From positions 248,001-312,000 of the forward strand of contig JABYQS010000018.1 of NCBI GenBank assembly GCA_022592435.1: a stretch of DNA of 64,000 bases, read 5' to 3'. Shown in pieces: positions 43,816-55,592 of the stretch. This DNA comes from Cerioporus squamosus (taxonomy: Eukaryota > Basidiomycota > Agaricomycetes > Polyporales > Polyporaceae). The notes below the pieces were generated by a model, which was not told where the DNA came from, did no database searches, and worked only from the letters and a program-made list of their open reading frames with translations. The position numbers and the translations under genes are program-made. Position 1 is the stretch's first letter. Each line of letters begins with the position of its first letter.

Positions 43816-43847
<32 letters not shown>
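43816..43847 (+). other. Poly(A) tail of the LINE
   Basis: Thirty-two consecutive A's, directly followed by the right target-site duplication. Uninterrupted length argues for a young insertion. Confidence 0.92.
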
Positions 43848-43848
<1 letters not shown>

Positions 43849-43861
43849 CCTATCGCTCTCG
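43846..43861 (+). repeat. Right target-site duplication of the LINE
   Basis: Exact copy of 32458-32473, directly at the tail. After it the sequence continues CGTCTGGG, unlike the element's left end (AACGCTCC), which fixes both borders. Confidence 0.9.
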
Positions 43862-46185
43862 CGTCTGGGTCTCTGCTCAAATTGCCTTCTGATAGCCTCC
43901 ACGGGAACAGCAGGCGTCTCGCGTATGCGTGGCATGGTTTTTGTCGAGCTTTTCTTGTCTTCCGAGTCGCCCCGCCTGTGGTTCTGACCGTCGACGCCCC
44001 TCGAAGCTCCCGCCTCGCTACGTCCGCCCAACCCCAAACCCCGCAGGCTTCTGGCTTCCCTGCGCTCGTCATTGTTCGAGCGTCGACTCGGGCGCATTCA
44101 AAGTACGACCGCGATGGCGTGTCGCGGCCCGGCAGTTGGGCGGGCGAGGCAATAAGCTCGAGCTCCATAACTGCATCCTTAGTGACACTAGTAAGTACTA
44201 GCACTGACAGCGAGCGGGTGGGCGTGGCAGTCGAGGGTGCTGGACCCTGGCCGGCGATCATACCCACGCAGTCGTCTCCTGCGCAGGCCTGAGGCATCTG
44301 GACATTTGGCCGGTGAGCCCGAAGCGGCGCCTCGATGGCGCCTCCAAGCTGAACCCCGCTAGACCCTGAGGAATTCTGCCAGTTGTCCGTGCACACCCTC
44401 CTCTGGCGTCTGGATTTGAAAAGGATGCCGGAGAGCATGAGAAGTGAGTCGAGGATGCCAGTGCATATAGATGGATTATCACTCACGTCTAGCCACTCTC
44501 ACTCGGCAGCCACCAGTGCTGCGCACTGAGAACCGTTTCGCGTTACGTGTCTCTGGGCTCCGCTGCTGTACGTACTCATCCCTCTGCGCCCCTGTCATAA
44601 TGAGGCCTTGCCGTAACACCGGGGAACGAAGGGACCGACCACATCGATATATATGACAGTCCCCAGTCCCAGCGGGCGTTATGGTCGCCGGCATGAAATT
44701 GAGGCGTTGCGGCGAGAGATGCCGATGGCGACTGAGCGGCGAGTGTTGGCATCGATGGACGCATGTCATGTGTCGTACGTCTGTGGATTACTGACCACTG
44801 AGTGCGCCACTGACCGAGTGGGTGCAGTGCAGGTTCCACCGAGTGGACTGCTTTGTCTGGGGGATGATGCTGCCAGTGCAAGAGCGTACCTGGGGCTGTA
44901 AGCTTGAAGCTTGAAGAATGGCGCAGTCGGCTTCGCACACCGCCGCTCAAAACCGACGAAGGTTTCTGAGGATGACATGCTCGATTATTGCTGAGAATTC
45001 ACGATACGAGGACTACCTGGCGGGTATGGGTAAGTCACGGTAGATTCCGATGCTATTGCCAGTGCGGTAAACATAATTACCTGAAGACATTACATGCGCG
45101 GTGAGAACATGGACCCGCCCAGGCGCAATCCGACGGTCGCCGCAAACTCGGGGTTCGCACGGCACCACCTCTCGGGAACGAACGTGCATGAATGCTTCTC
45201 CCGTGGGTTCTGGAGACGGCTCGTAGCCGCATGGCACTGAGCAGGTGGGACGCCACCAGGCCGAAGAGTCCTAAAGTGTCGTATCTTGCGCGGGCCAGGT
45301 GATGTCTGTGCTTCGCGATGCTCCGCGGACGGCGCTGCATTCTTAATGGGCGGCTGGGACCGGGAGGAGGATGTGCCCCGGGGTCTCTTTTCCACATAGG
45401 GTTGGGGGTGCATGGGATCGCGGGATCAGTTGACATGGCGCATGAACGACGCTAAACTAGCAGCGAGGGTGCAGCCTGTCTGGGTATCCCGCGACGCCAC
45501 CTATTTGCGGGAAATGCAGGCGCGGGCTGCAGGTAGGATGCATAGGAGTTCGCCGCGGACTGTCAGTGCGCGGGAGCAGCTGATGACTGGACACATGCCG
45601 TACTTACCTCAGGGGAATGATAACGGCGCGTCAGCCCACCGCTGATGGACCTGCCCAAGAGGGAAAAGGCCCGACTTTGCGCGGTCTTGTGTGCGAGACC
45701 GCCGTGCCGAGATGAATCTGGCCGCCGTCTGCTGCTCTCGAGTCTCGGAGGCTTCGAGTTTCCTGTCTGCCTCGTTCGCGTCGCGGCAGGCAGCAGCGTG
45801 CAGGCGCAGGGTGTGGCGATGAAGGCCGTAATGTCCATGGCGTGTCACTCATACATTGTCAATGTCAGAGCGGGCAGCTGGCGGGACGGGTGCGCTGAGT
45901 TCGAAATGCAGCCGACCCAGACATCCGGAGACACCGGGAGGCGCGCGGGGAATTGACCGGCGGGGGGTCCGGGGTCCCAGCTCGGGGTTCTCGAGATCGG
46001 CTGGCAGCGTCGTCGCATCTCAATTTCCCGCGCCGCCCAGCTCGTTTCCTCCTCCTCTTCCCTCTGCCCCCGACCTGCTTGTCCGCTCTCTCTTCCGCCT
46101 CCTCCACCGCCCGACGCGAGGGCTCCCAACACCGGAGGCGAATCACCACCACCATGGAGAGCACACCAGGTCTCGATGACCCCAG
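43862..46185. other. Gene-poor stretch after the retrotransposon
   Basis: About 2.3 kb without a gene I can support. A minus-strand frame of about 230 codons runs from 44486 into the poly(A) tail; it would have ended soon after the insertion site before the LINE arrived and has no recognisable motif. The last 200 bases are CT/C-rich with CACCACCACCATGGAG at 46146-46158, a good start-codon context that probably belongs to the next gene but is out of frame with its first clear exon. Confidence 0.35.
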
Positions 46186-49100
46186 AGCCCACACGCCAGC
46201 GAGCGCGATGGGCTACCCCCTACCCCCTCCTCTTCCGCCCTACAGAACGGCCAGGCTTCGGAGCAGCTCACCCCAGGCGCGGGCGCACCCTCAGCATCAG
46301 GACACCAGAAGTTCTCCAACGGACCGTGCGTACTCGGTCCTTCCAATCGCATTATCCCTATAACCCCTCTCACAGACATATCCGTTCCCGTATTACCGTG
46401 GTGTGTGCAGAGGTGAGTTTTTGATCCATGGACGGTCTCTCCTCTCGCTCGCGTCCTCCCGTTCTCTTGTGGGCAAACACTCCATGTGCGATCGACGTGC
46501 TGTGCGCCAGCGCCCTGCCCTGACCCTAAGCAAGGTGCGCCCACGGCGGACATCTCCTGTTGTGCACTGCAGTGCATCCGATAGCTGTCCCCACATGTTT
46601 GAAAGACCATGGGTTGCAGCGATGTACCGGGCTCGTTGGTCGTTCGGATTCCCGATACGAGCGTGTGGTTCACCGCACTTCCGCTGCCATTCGGTACGGT
46701 CAACATATCGCGTCTCTCTTGCGGCGGCTGTTGCTCCCAAAATGTGAGGGGAACGACGCGTTGACCATTAACCACACATACTGTCGTGCCCCGCATCGAT
46801 ACGCACGGCACTCGATCACGAACGCCGGGTGATGGTTAACCCGTACCGGGCTGGGTTGATGGCGCCGGCTGGCATTTCATTCTGTGCGGAGCGTTATACG
46901 TCTCTTAATCAATCGCTCGGTCAAATCTCCAATCGCGTGCTGAACATGTACTTTCCAGTGCAAACGGCTGAAGCTCAAATGCGATCGCCGTACACCTTGC
47001 AGCTCATGTCTCAAACGCGACACCGTACAACGATGTGTCTACTCCCAAGCCGCTGCAGAGAAAGTGTACGTATTGTCTGTGCGCTGGTGACTGCCCTACC
47101 TCACATGCATGACAGTGACGTACAAACTCTACACAACCGCATCATTGAGATCGAGAAGGTGCTCGCACAGCTGCAAGCAGCGCCTTCCTCTATGCCCGTC
47201 TCTGCTGCACTTGCTGGGATCCCCACCTTCAAACAACCAAACGCCATTGCCGGGCCAAGCAGGGCTGGCCCCTCGGTTCCTCCCCCCACCTCCAGCTTAA
47301 TGGCAGGATTCCCGTGCAATGACCGCGCTCTCTTGGCCCAGGGTGCATCTGGCAGCTCCGTCGTGATCAGCCTTGAAGACGTCGTGAGTCTCTGGCTGAA
47401 CGAGCTCGAAGAGCTTGGCTTCGACCCGACACCTCGGATGGCCGAGGCCGGTGCCGGTTCGATGCGTCCACCGCCAACTAGTAGTGTGGTAAAACTCGAA
47501 CCCACCCCAGTAACCATCCCGTCTCCCTCATCTTCCTTCGCTCCCGGAGCTGGTTCACAAACATCCAGTGGTGGTATCGCTACACTGCATCCACCTGCAC
47601 CTTACGACGCCTTCTTGCCGCCGCCTTCCGCCGGTCCGTCTGCGCTGCCCCAAGTCACTGCTGCGCTCATCTCGTATCTCCCCGCCGAGCCCGTCCGTTC
47701 ACGGTACCTCAAAGCGTTCCGGGAGACGATGCTCCTTCACCCGTCGTTCAACGTGCCTCACTTTGAGCAGCGTATCATGGCCGTCTACACGTGGGCAGAG
47801 ACCGGCGAGACGCCCCCGACAGCCGCCGCGGCGTACGGCAGCAAACCCATGACGAAGGCAGACCTTGCGCGGGACATCTTCTTCTCGAGCGCGAAGCCAG
47901 GGAGCAGCAGCCGTGCCAACGGTTCTACAGTGCCCGGTGCAAGTTCAAGCTCAAATACGCCGAAACCTACGCTCAGCTTCTTCTCTGCCGCATGTGCTGC
48001 GTTCGCATTGGGTGCTCTTGTTGCTCGGGACGATGGCCCTCCTGGCGACCCCTCGGCATCGTCACCACTGTCGTCGTCCGGTGCGGGCGACGCCAGCGGT
48101 ACTCCTGCGATGCTCTTTGCGCTTTCGGAGCAGTCTTTGCAATTGTTCGAGAAGACGGCCGCGTACGACCTCGACTCGGTCATCGCGATGATCCTGCAGG
48201 TCCTCTACATGCTGTACGAGGGCCAGATGAGCGTCGCGCAAGGTGTCTTCCCTTGGTGAGTGCGCGGAGATGACGTTAGCCCCGAAGTGTAGCTGACGCG
48301 CATGCTGTGCGTAGGTTGGCAAGATGGTGAATGTGGCGCGCATGATGGGGCTCGCCATGGACCCCGACGAGTTCCTCGGCACGTACAACCTCTTCGAGGC
48401 GGAGACGCGCCGCAGGATATGGTGGGAGGTGTTCTACTTTGACCTGTGAGTGGTCTTTCTTCGCCTCGTTCGCGCGAGAGAGATGCGGTCCTGATCTCCC
48501 TTGCCTGCCGCCTCGAAGCTTCGCGGCCGACTGCATGGGCCAGCCGCCGCTGATCGCGGATAACACGCACACGACGCGGCTCCCGGCCGACGTCAACGAA
48601 GACAAGTTCACGCCCTCGTGCGTGTCGCTTCCCGAGCCCGACGACGGCGCGGCGCCGCCGGACACGTCCTCGGTCTACTTCTCGCTCAAGTGCCGGCTCG
48701 CGCAGCTCGTGAAGAACGTCAAGAAGCAGACGTTCCGGGACCCGCTCGGGGACAGGGACGATGCGCCCGCCGGCGCGGCGATCGAGCAGGCGGGCGCGTT
48801 CGAGGCGGACGTGGCGGCGTTCCTGCAGGAGCTGCCCGCCGCGTTCCGGCTCGACTTCACGGACGACCTCGAGAAGCCGGTGCCCGCGCTGGCCCCAGGC
48901 GAGTCCGCCGCGCGCGTCGCGCAGAAGTGCGAGCTCGCGATCGTCGCGAATAGGCTGATCGTGAAGCTGTACCTGCCGTTCTTGAAGGAGGCGGCCGCGA
49001 GCGGGCGGCCGTGCCACCAGGCGGTGTTCGGGACGATCAGCGCGGCGCACAATATCGTGTGCGCGGCGAAGGTCGTGCACGCGGCGTGGAAGGACGGTCA

Positions 49101-50628
49101 GGCGACGGCGGCGGCGGCGCGCATGGCGCTGTTCGACTTTTACGACTTTGGGCGGACTGTGTTCGACGCGGCGGTCGTGTGCGCGCACGCGGTGGTGCAG
49201 GAGCCGATGAGCATCGTCGCGGCGGAGGGGATGAAGAGCGTGGTGTGCGCGCTGGAGATACTCCGGGAGATCGGCACGGCGCGGCTGGGCGTCGAGGGCA
49301 CGACGCGGAACGGGGGGCGGAGCGAGGCGGTGCGGATTGTGGAGGTGATGAAGCGCAAGGCGGAGGCGGCGCGCGGGGGCGGCGGAGGTGGTGCGGCGGC
49401 GGGAACGAAGCGGAAGCACGCGGAGGTCGAGGGCGCTGAGCGGGAGCGGGAGCGGGAGTCGTTCGCGGCGAGCTTCCAGCTGCCGTTCGTGGGCGCGGCG
49501 GTGAGCTCGTCGAGGGCGGAGCGGCCGCGGGCGCCGGCGGCGAAGCTGAGGGACGACGCGGGCGCGAAGGCGGGGAAGCCCGAGGCGAAGAAGCAGGCGC
49601 GGGAGAGGGAGAGGGAGAGGGAGAGGGAGAAGGACAACAAGGAGAAGGACAAGGAGAAGCAGCCTCCGCCGCTGCGCGTGCGCCATATGACGGGCCAGCC
49701 GGCCCCGAGGAGGCAGCGGACCGCTTCCGTGTCCGTGGCTGCGTCGGCGTCGACGGCGAACGCCAATGCGGGTGCTGGGGCGACTCCTGCACCTGCACCA
49801 GCAGCTGCGTCTGCAACGCAGCCGTCTCCGCTCACGCTCACGACTACTCCCCCGGCGCAAGGCCAGCCCCAGCCGTCGTCCTCGGTCCCGCAGTCGCCGT
49901 ACGACGCGTACATCCCTGCGCCTCTACCTGCGCCTGCTCGCGAGCCTCAGCAGCAGCAGCAGCAGCAGCATTTGTCGCCTTCGCAGCAACAAACACCCTC
50001 TCAGCAATTGCCGCCCCCGCCCCAGCAGCAGCAGCAACTCGCCCCTCCGCAGCAGCAGCAGCAGCAGCAGCCCCCGCCTACGCCCCAGCTCCAGCAGCTT
50101 CCGCCCACACCTCAGCTTCAGCAGCTCCCGCCTACGCCCCAGCTTCAGCAGCCACCAGACGACTACGCGATGCAGTACAGCAGCCCGGACGACGAGATGG
50201 GCGACGAGCGGCGGTTCAGCGCCAGCTACGACTCGCCCGCTTCCGCCGGCAGCGGCGCGCCGACGATGTACGACCAGAGCCAGTACGCGAGCCCGGCGAG
50301 TGCGTACCCGCCCGCGCCCCCGCCGCCGTCTGCGGGGTACTACATGTCGTATGCGCCGCCGCCGTACGTCCCGGGGCCGGAGGCGATGGGGATGATGGAT
50401 GGGTACCCGCCGGCGCGTGGGATGGAGTACCAGCCGCAACCTGGGCAGGCTCACCCCCAGCACCATCCCCAGCACCAGCACCCGCATCCGCACCAGCAAC
50501 ATCAGCACCAGCAGCATCCCGGGCATGTGCAGCACGCCCAGCCGCAGATGGTCGCGATGGGCTGGTCGCAGCAGGGCGATCCGAGTGCGGGGGGCGAGAT
50601 GTGGTCGGACTACAAGTTTTACGCCTAG
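46186..50628 (+). CDS. Zn2Cys6 transcription factor with fungal-specific domain and Q/P-rich tail
   Basis: Exons by phase: 46186-46325 (5' end unresolved), 46376-46412, 46959-47065, 47116-48255, 48315-48445, 48519-50628; about 1220 residues. The DNA-binding cluster is split by an intron: VVCAE joins CKRLKLKCDRRTPCSSCLKR and DTVQRCVYS, giving CX2CX6CX5CX2CX8C. A coil (RIIEIEKVLAQLQ) follows. The fungal-specific regulator domain includes YDLDSVIAMILQVLYMLYEG, KMVNVARMMGLAMDPDEFLG and ETRRRIWWEVFYFDLFAADC. The tail holds a RERERERE run, long glutamine tracts, three PPTPQLQQL units (about 50072-50152) and a His/Gln-rich end, probable activation region. Two problems: no in-frame ATG precedes exon 1, and the 48255/48315 junction is off by one base. 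Target genes cannot be told. Confidence 0.85.
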
Positions 50629-53005
50629 GCGGGACATGGCTCGTCTACCGTCTACCGTCTTTCGGCGGTGGTCTTCACGATCGGCGACGCGCCCTGGTTT
50701 ATGGGGTTCCTTGAAGGATTTGCGATGCTTGCTTTATGATATTTATCCGTATGCTCGTTATCCGTTCGTGTCCTCTGCTCTTGCCCTCCTTCCCCCTCCT
50801 CTGCCCTCTCCTCCTTCCCCTCCCTGTCTCCGATCTGCTTCTGCTTCTGCTTCTGCCTCTCCCTCTCCGCCTCCCCCCGAATCGCCTCCCTCCTTCGCCA
50901 CACTTGCCTATGCCTCCCTATCTTGCCTATCTCAGCTCTCTCTCGGAGGAGGAGGATCCGGTTCACGATGTACGCCATGTCTCGTCTGCGCCATTTTTTC
51001 GCGTGTGGACATTTTGCTTCTGCCACTCGCAGCTCCTCCAACCTATCTCTCCTTTTCCGCTATCCACCCCACAAGCCACGACAAGTTATACATGCCCCTG
51101 TCGTCCCGCTCTCCACACTCGCCGTACCCCGCTATAGGACGCGGGATGCGGCGTTCTCCGAGTCCTCCTTCCGTTCGGTGTACACGTACCTTATTAAACC
51201 AGTCTATGGTGCTTGTTGTGTTACTCTACTACCTATGCATTCCTGTTGCTCTTAGCCCCCAGATATGATGGGTCCTTCCATGCTGGCTCGGTGTTCCGCA
51301 AGCGTCTCTCTCTCACATCTCTCTCGGCTTCCTCTCGTCTCGTTCTCTCGTCGGCTCTAACCGCTTGTTTCATACCGTGTATTTCTACGGCTTCTGCTCG
51401 ATATACCACAATAGACTGTCCTCTTGTTCTGCGGAGCACGTCGCTTTACGCGATGGTGTGTCGGTACCGGTTGGCCCGTCGGACAGCTGGAGGTGAGTTG
51501 GTTGACCCATCTGGAGGCCAGACAGGCCTGGCTTTCGCTGCCATCCGTGAAATGCGGCGGCTCGTGCGCTCTTTGCTTGCCCACCCTCATTCTATTCTTG
51601 GTGAGTGCATCGTCATAGAATGTCGTCTGTGAGATCCGCGCTCAGAAGGTGCGACAGCGAACTTTTGCAGAGGACAACGAGGTGCATCATGCGGCCTGCA
51701 TACATGAGCATGCTGCAGGAGGGAAGGAAGGTTGTCGGCTCCGGTATGAGATTCTCCTGTCAGTTAGGAGCGTTCACTGACGCAACGTGAGCAGGTTTAT
51801 GGCTACGTGCGACCGAAGAGGAGGTAGCTTGTGCGCGGAGCGGCTGTAATCTCGGAGGTTTTATGGGGACGACGGGCCTTCTGCTCAGTGCGGGCCGTCG
51901 TGCGGCCCGCGGCGCATATTGCATGTCGCGCCCCGCTCTGTGCCCGCCAGAGAGGGTTCCTGCTGAGAAAGGCAGGTGTTGAGTTGGCCGGTCCTAACCT
52001 GTGCACGGGGAAGGGGACGATGAGTAGGTTTCGGTACGGCTTTGTTGCCAGTACGGTCGTGCAGCAGTCCACGGTTGCCACGGTCCTTTGAGAAGCTCAC
52101 CTGCCAGTGTACTAACCGGACCTACCTAGGTCATGCCACCGCACACGCACTGCGGAGTGATGATATGTACGTCCCTGCGTCCCCAGCCCGACCATCTGCG
52201 CGGTCGCTGCCATTTGTCATATGTAGCAGTGGGCTCTGAGGTCATATGTATCCGGGAATCAGGTGAGAATATTTTCATTATGTGGGCCTGGGAAGTGGAA
52301 GCCCTGCAGTGATATTCGTTTTCCTCCGCAGAATCCAGATGGTAATCAGGTAGATCCGCTTTCCCCAGAAGGTTGCCACTCCTACCTTCTAGCGATGATC
52401 GCACGGACTGTAAACCGCCGGCTTCAACGTTAGTTCGAATGCAGCCGACGGGTGTGTGGCGGGTACATGCGATGGGTGAGTTGGGCAACGACCGCGACTT
52501 GCATAACAGCACAGTACTGATAGGAGAGAAGTAGGTCAGATGTAACGCTGCTACTCTCGGCGTGGGTGTTCGTGAGCTTAAATGTTGCAAACCACCCTCT
52601 AGTGCTCCTCAAATATCCGCGTTGCTGCCCGGAACCGAAGTAACCGGTAAGTCGGCGACAGCCGAGCTCGGGACAACGGTGCACAGTGACCAGTCCTTCT
52701 TGCAGAACGTCCACATCATATTCGCCTTCTCCCGCCCTTACGTCTGCCTATTGCCTTCCCACCGTTGGATGCGCATGGACATGTGCTCCACGTAGGAATG
52801 CGGAGCGAAAGTTCATCTTCGCAGCATCTCATGACACGATGGACGGGCCCTTCTCCTCCCTCATGTCCGTATATTTATCCGGAGGACCAGGATATAAGCT
52901 CATGTCATGTTTCAGCTCCACAGCAGTCCGCTCTCTAGCTTCATAGGCTACTAGCGCAGCAAAACCAGCCCTCGCTACCGACGCCACCGTCCTACTAGCC
53001 GCAAG
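50629..53005. other. Long spacer with CT-rich 3' region
   Basis: About 2.4 kb. A pyrimidine-rich stretch (about 50780-50950, many CTTCTGCTTCTG and CTCCCTCC units) follows the transcription-factor stop and may be its 3' UTR. The rest shows no gene, tRNA or repeat. A TATATTTA-like element lies near 52869-52876, about 130 bases upstream of the polygalacturonase ATG. Confidence 0.4.
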
Positions 53006-55034
53006 ATGTCGCCAACCTTCCTCCGTCTCTCTGCGCTGCTCCTGCTGGCTGGTGCTGTTGTAGCACGACCGGCTGCGCGCGCATGCACGGGCACGATCTC
53101 GTCTCTGGACGACGTCGACGACGCCGTCGAGTGCACGACGGTGAACATCAACTCGTTCACCGTCCCTGCGGGCGAGACGTTCAACCTCGACCTCGTGGAT
53201 GGCACCACCGTCAACATGCGTACGTTACCGTTCTCTTCTTGCCTTCAAATTGCCTTACGCACCCGGCCTCTTCGAGTGCTTTGCGCCGACCTCCCACCCC
53301 GCATCCTTCCCCGCCTTCGGCTGCTGTTCCACTAATAGAGTGAATGCGTGCTGACCATATTTAACGCACAGTGGGCGACGTGACCTTCGCGGTGAAGAAC
53401 TGGGACGGGCCGCTCTTCCAAGTCAGGTAAGTCGCGGCGACGTTGTGCGTCATACTGTGGCTATTCGTGCCGCGTATGAACAGACATGAGTACTGACCTC
53501 CTTGATCTGGTCATAGTGGCAAGGACATCACGTGTGAGTACCTCGTGCAGATCCTTCATGTGTTGACTTCTGTTCTCACTGAGCTATTTCCACCTCTGAC
53601 CAGTCAACGGTAACGGGCATACCTTCGACGGGAATGGGCCTTCCTACTGGGTACCCCGATTCATTCATTCACTATGTATCGCGGTGTTCTGATACTTACA
53701 CGACTGGCAGGACGGTCAAGGTGGCAACGGAGGTGTCACCAAGCCCGCCCCGATGATGAAGTGAGTTGCGACCAAGTCTGCCTGTCCCATAAGATCGGAT
53801 TCCTGACGAGGGCCGACTATATCTGCACCTGCACAGGATAAAGATCTCGGGTACCTATACCGTACGTCGTGCCTTGCTTCCTTGACTTGACAGGTCACAG
53901 AAGAGCACGATTCTGACTTCTGTTCGCACCTTCCCTCGGGTGCAACCGCAAACATAGAACGTCAAGGTTCTGAACTCTCCTGCGCGCGTGTACAGCGTGT
54001 CGAACCCGGCGCCGCTGGTCATCTCGAAGCTTACTATCGACGACTGTGAGTCATGGCTCTCTGGGCCTCGTCTTCCACTGTGTCCGAATATTGATACGAT
54101 CCGGTGCAGCTGCTGGTGACGCGCCCAACTCCAAGAGCGACGGCAAGGCCGCCGGACACAACACGGACGGCTTTGACTGCAGCACGACCGACCTGACCAT
54201 CGAGGACAGGTATGCTTACTCGCAGAGCATGTATGGCTTTCTTGTAACTCACTGTCCGCGATATAACCTCTCTAGCACGATCCACAACCAGGATGACTGC
54301 CTGGCGATCAACAAGGGGACCAACATCGTGTTCCAACGCAACACCTGCATTGGCGGCCATGGCATCTCCGTCGTACGTCTTATCGGTGGACCGTTCAATG
54401 CGTTGCGGTGGGCTGATGTTCGGCTGTTCACAAGGGCTCGATTGACTCGGATGTGACTGTCTCTGGGATCGTCATCCAAGACAACGTCATCCAGAACAAG
54501 TGCGCCTCACGATTCTTTCTCGTATTTCGCGTGCTCATATTGTGCGACCCACACAGTGACCAAGCCCTGCGTATCAAGACCAAAGCGTCCGCATCGGACT
54601 CGACAGTGACCAACATCACCTACTCAGGGAACACTGGTACTGGTCTGCGCCAGTTTGGTGTCCTCATCGACCAGGTATGCCCAAGTACAGCTCACGCATC
54701 GTACGTACCGACCACTGACGAGTATTTGCCACTCCACATCAGAGCTACCCCGACACCCTCGGCACGCCCGGAAATGGTGTCAAGCTCTCCGTGAGTGCAG
54801 TTGTATGGCTCATCTCGTCAGGGATGTCAAATGCTGAACCCGTGCTCCGCGCAGGCTGTGAACTTCGTCGGAAGCACCAACAGCCTGACAGTGAACGACG
54901 ACGCGCAGCGCGTCGCCGTCAACTGCGGATCCGGGTCGTGCACGGGCACCTGGGACTGGTCCGCTCTGAAGGTCTCTGGCGGATCCGCGGGGCCCATCAC
55001 GAACTTCAGCGGCATCAAGAACTTCTCGCAGTGA
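53006..55034 (+). CDS. Endopolygalacturonase (GH28)
   Basis: Secreted enzyme hydrolysing alpha-1,4 bonds of polygalacturonate in plant pectin. Thirteen exons in phase, 367 residues: 53006-53219, 53372-53426, 53517-53533, 53604-53650, 53711-53760, 53837-53861, 53958-54045, 54110-54209, 54276-54372, 54435-54499, 54557-54674, 54743-54790, 54855-55034. Signal peptide MSPTFLRLSALLLLAGAVVA. All GH28 signatures are present: NTDGFD, QDDCLAINKG, GGHGIS and RIKTK, with catalytic aspartates in the first two. Length matches fungal endo-acting enzymes. Exon 3 is 17 bases. Convergent with the alginate-lyase-family gene. Confidence 0.95.
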
Positions 55035-55592
55035 AGATCCATCCATTCCGAAAGAGGCCTCTGCCTGTGTGAAGTTCTTGATCGGCGGGATATGTATGGA
55101 TACCATGACGGAATACATTATTTTATCCATGTAGCCGATGTCTTCCATTGCCCGACTTTGTAGTTCGGACCTCGGACGATGCCGTAAAGTCACAGCTGAG
55201 GTTAAGGTGAGGTTGGGACAAGACCCGTGAGCCGAGGTCGTCCGACTAAGTAAGTATACGACGTGCAGGTACAACTAAGCAGGACAGCAGATAAGTACGG
55301 CGTACATATAGTAGTGAGAGCATTACTCGCAACTTGGCACCGACCATGTACAACATAAACAAGCGACTACTCAGTCCCGGAGAAGTATTCAAGATGTGTT
55401 CGCCTATACCGAACAGCATGCGCGCACAAAGTCCCATATGACAGTGTGTATAAGTATGCAAGCCAAATACGTGCGGGCCGGCAAGGACGCCGACCTGTTC
55501 CCAGCAATAGTAGTGTAACCAAACGAGTGACGAGTGGCAAGTAGATCAGAGCAGTCTAGATAGCCGCATCTAGCTGAAGGCTCCAGAGGGTC
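55035..55592. other. Intergenic between two convergent genes
   Basis: About 560 bases holding both 3' UTRs of a convergent pair. No gene, RNA or repeat recognised. Confidence 0.45.

Larger units (their letters stand above)
32474..43847 (+). mobile_element. Full-length non-LTR retrotransposon (LINE, Tad-like)
   Basis: About 11.4 kb, bounded by an exact 14-16 bp target-site duplication and ending in 32 A's. It carries in order a GAAC/GAAT microsatellite in the 5' leader, an accessory ORF (33119-34078), a zinc-knuckle ORF1 (about 34931-37791), a 379-base spacer, ORF2 (38171-43588) with AP-type endonuclease, reverse transcriptase, cysteine-rich region, RNase H and a CCHC knuckle, a hairpin over the ORF2 stop, and a 3' UTR. 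Domain order and the cysteine-rich segment between RT and RNase H match Tad-clade elements of fungi (family knowledge). The intact ORF2, the perfect duplication and the uninterrupted tail suggest recent insertion. Alternative: a composite of nested elements, but no internal boundary was seen. Confidence 0.93.

Noticed and set aside
32474..43847. CRISPR, prophage or LTR-retrotransposon interpretation of the large element
   Set aside because: No regular spacers, no terminal repeats and no protease or integrase; domain order, poly(A) tail and target-site duplication specify a non-LTR element.
43785..44486. Minus-strand gene interrupted by the LINE
   Set aside because: The frame has no motif and, with the element removed, would stop within a few codons, so no gene disruption can be supported.
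48205..49860. 551-codon minus-strand frame
   Set aside because: Arginine-rich antisense shadow of the GC-rich transcription-factor exon.
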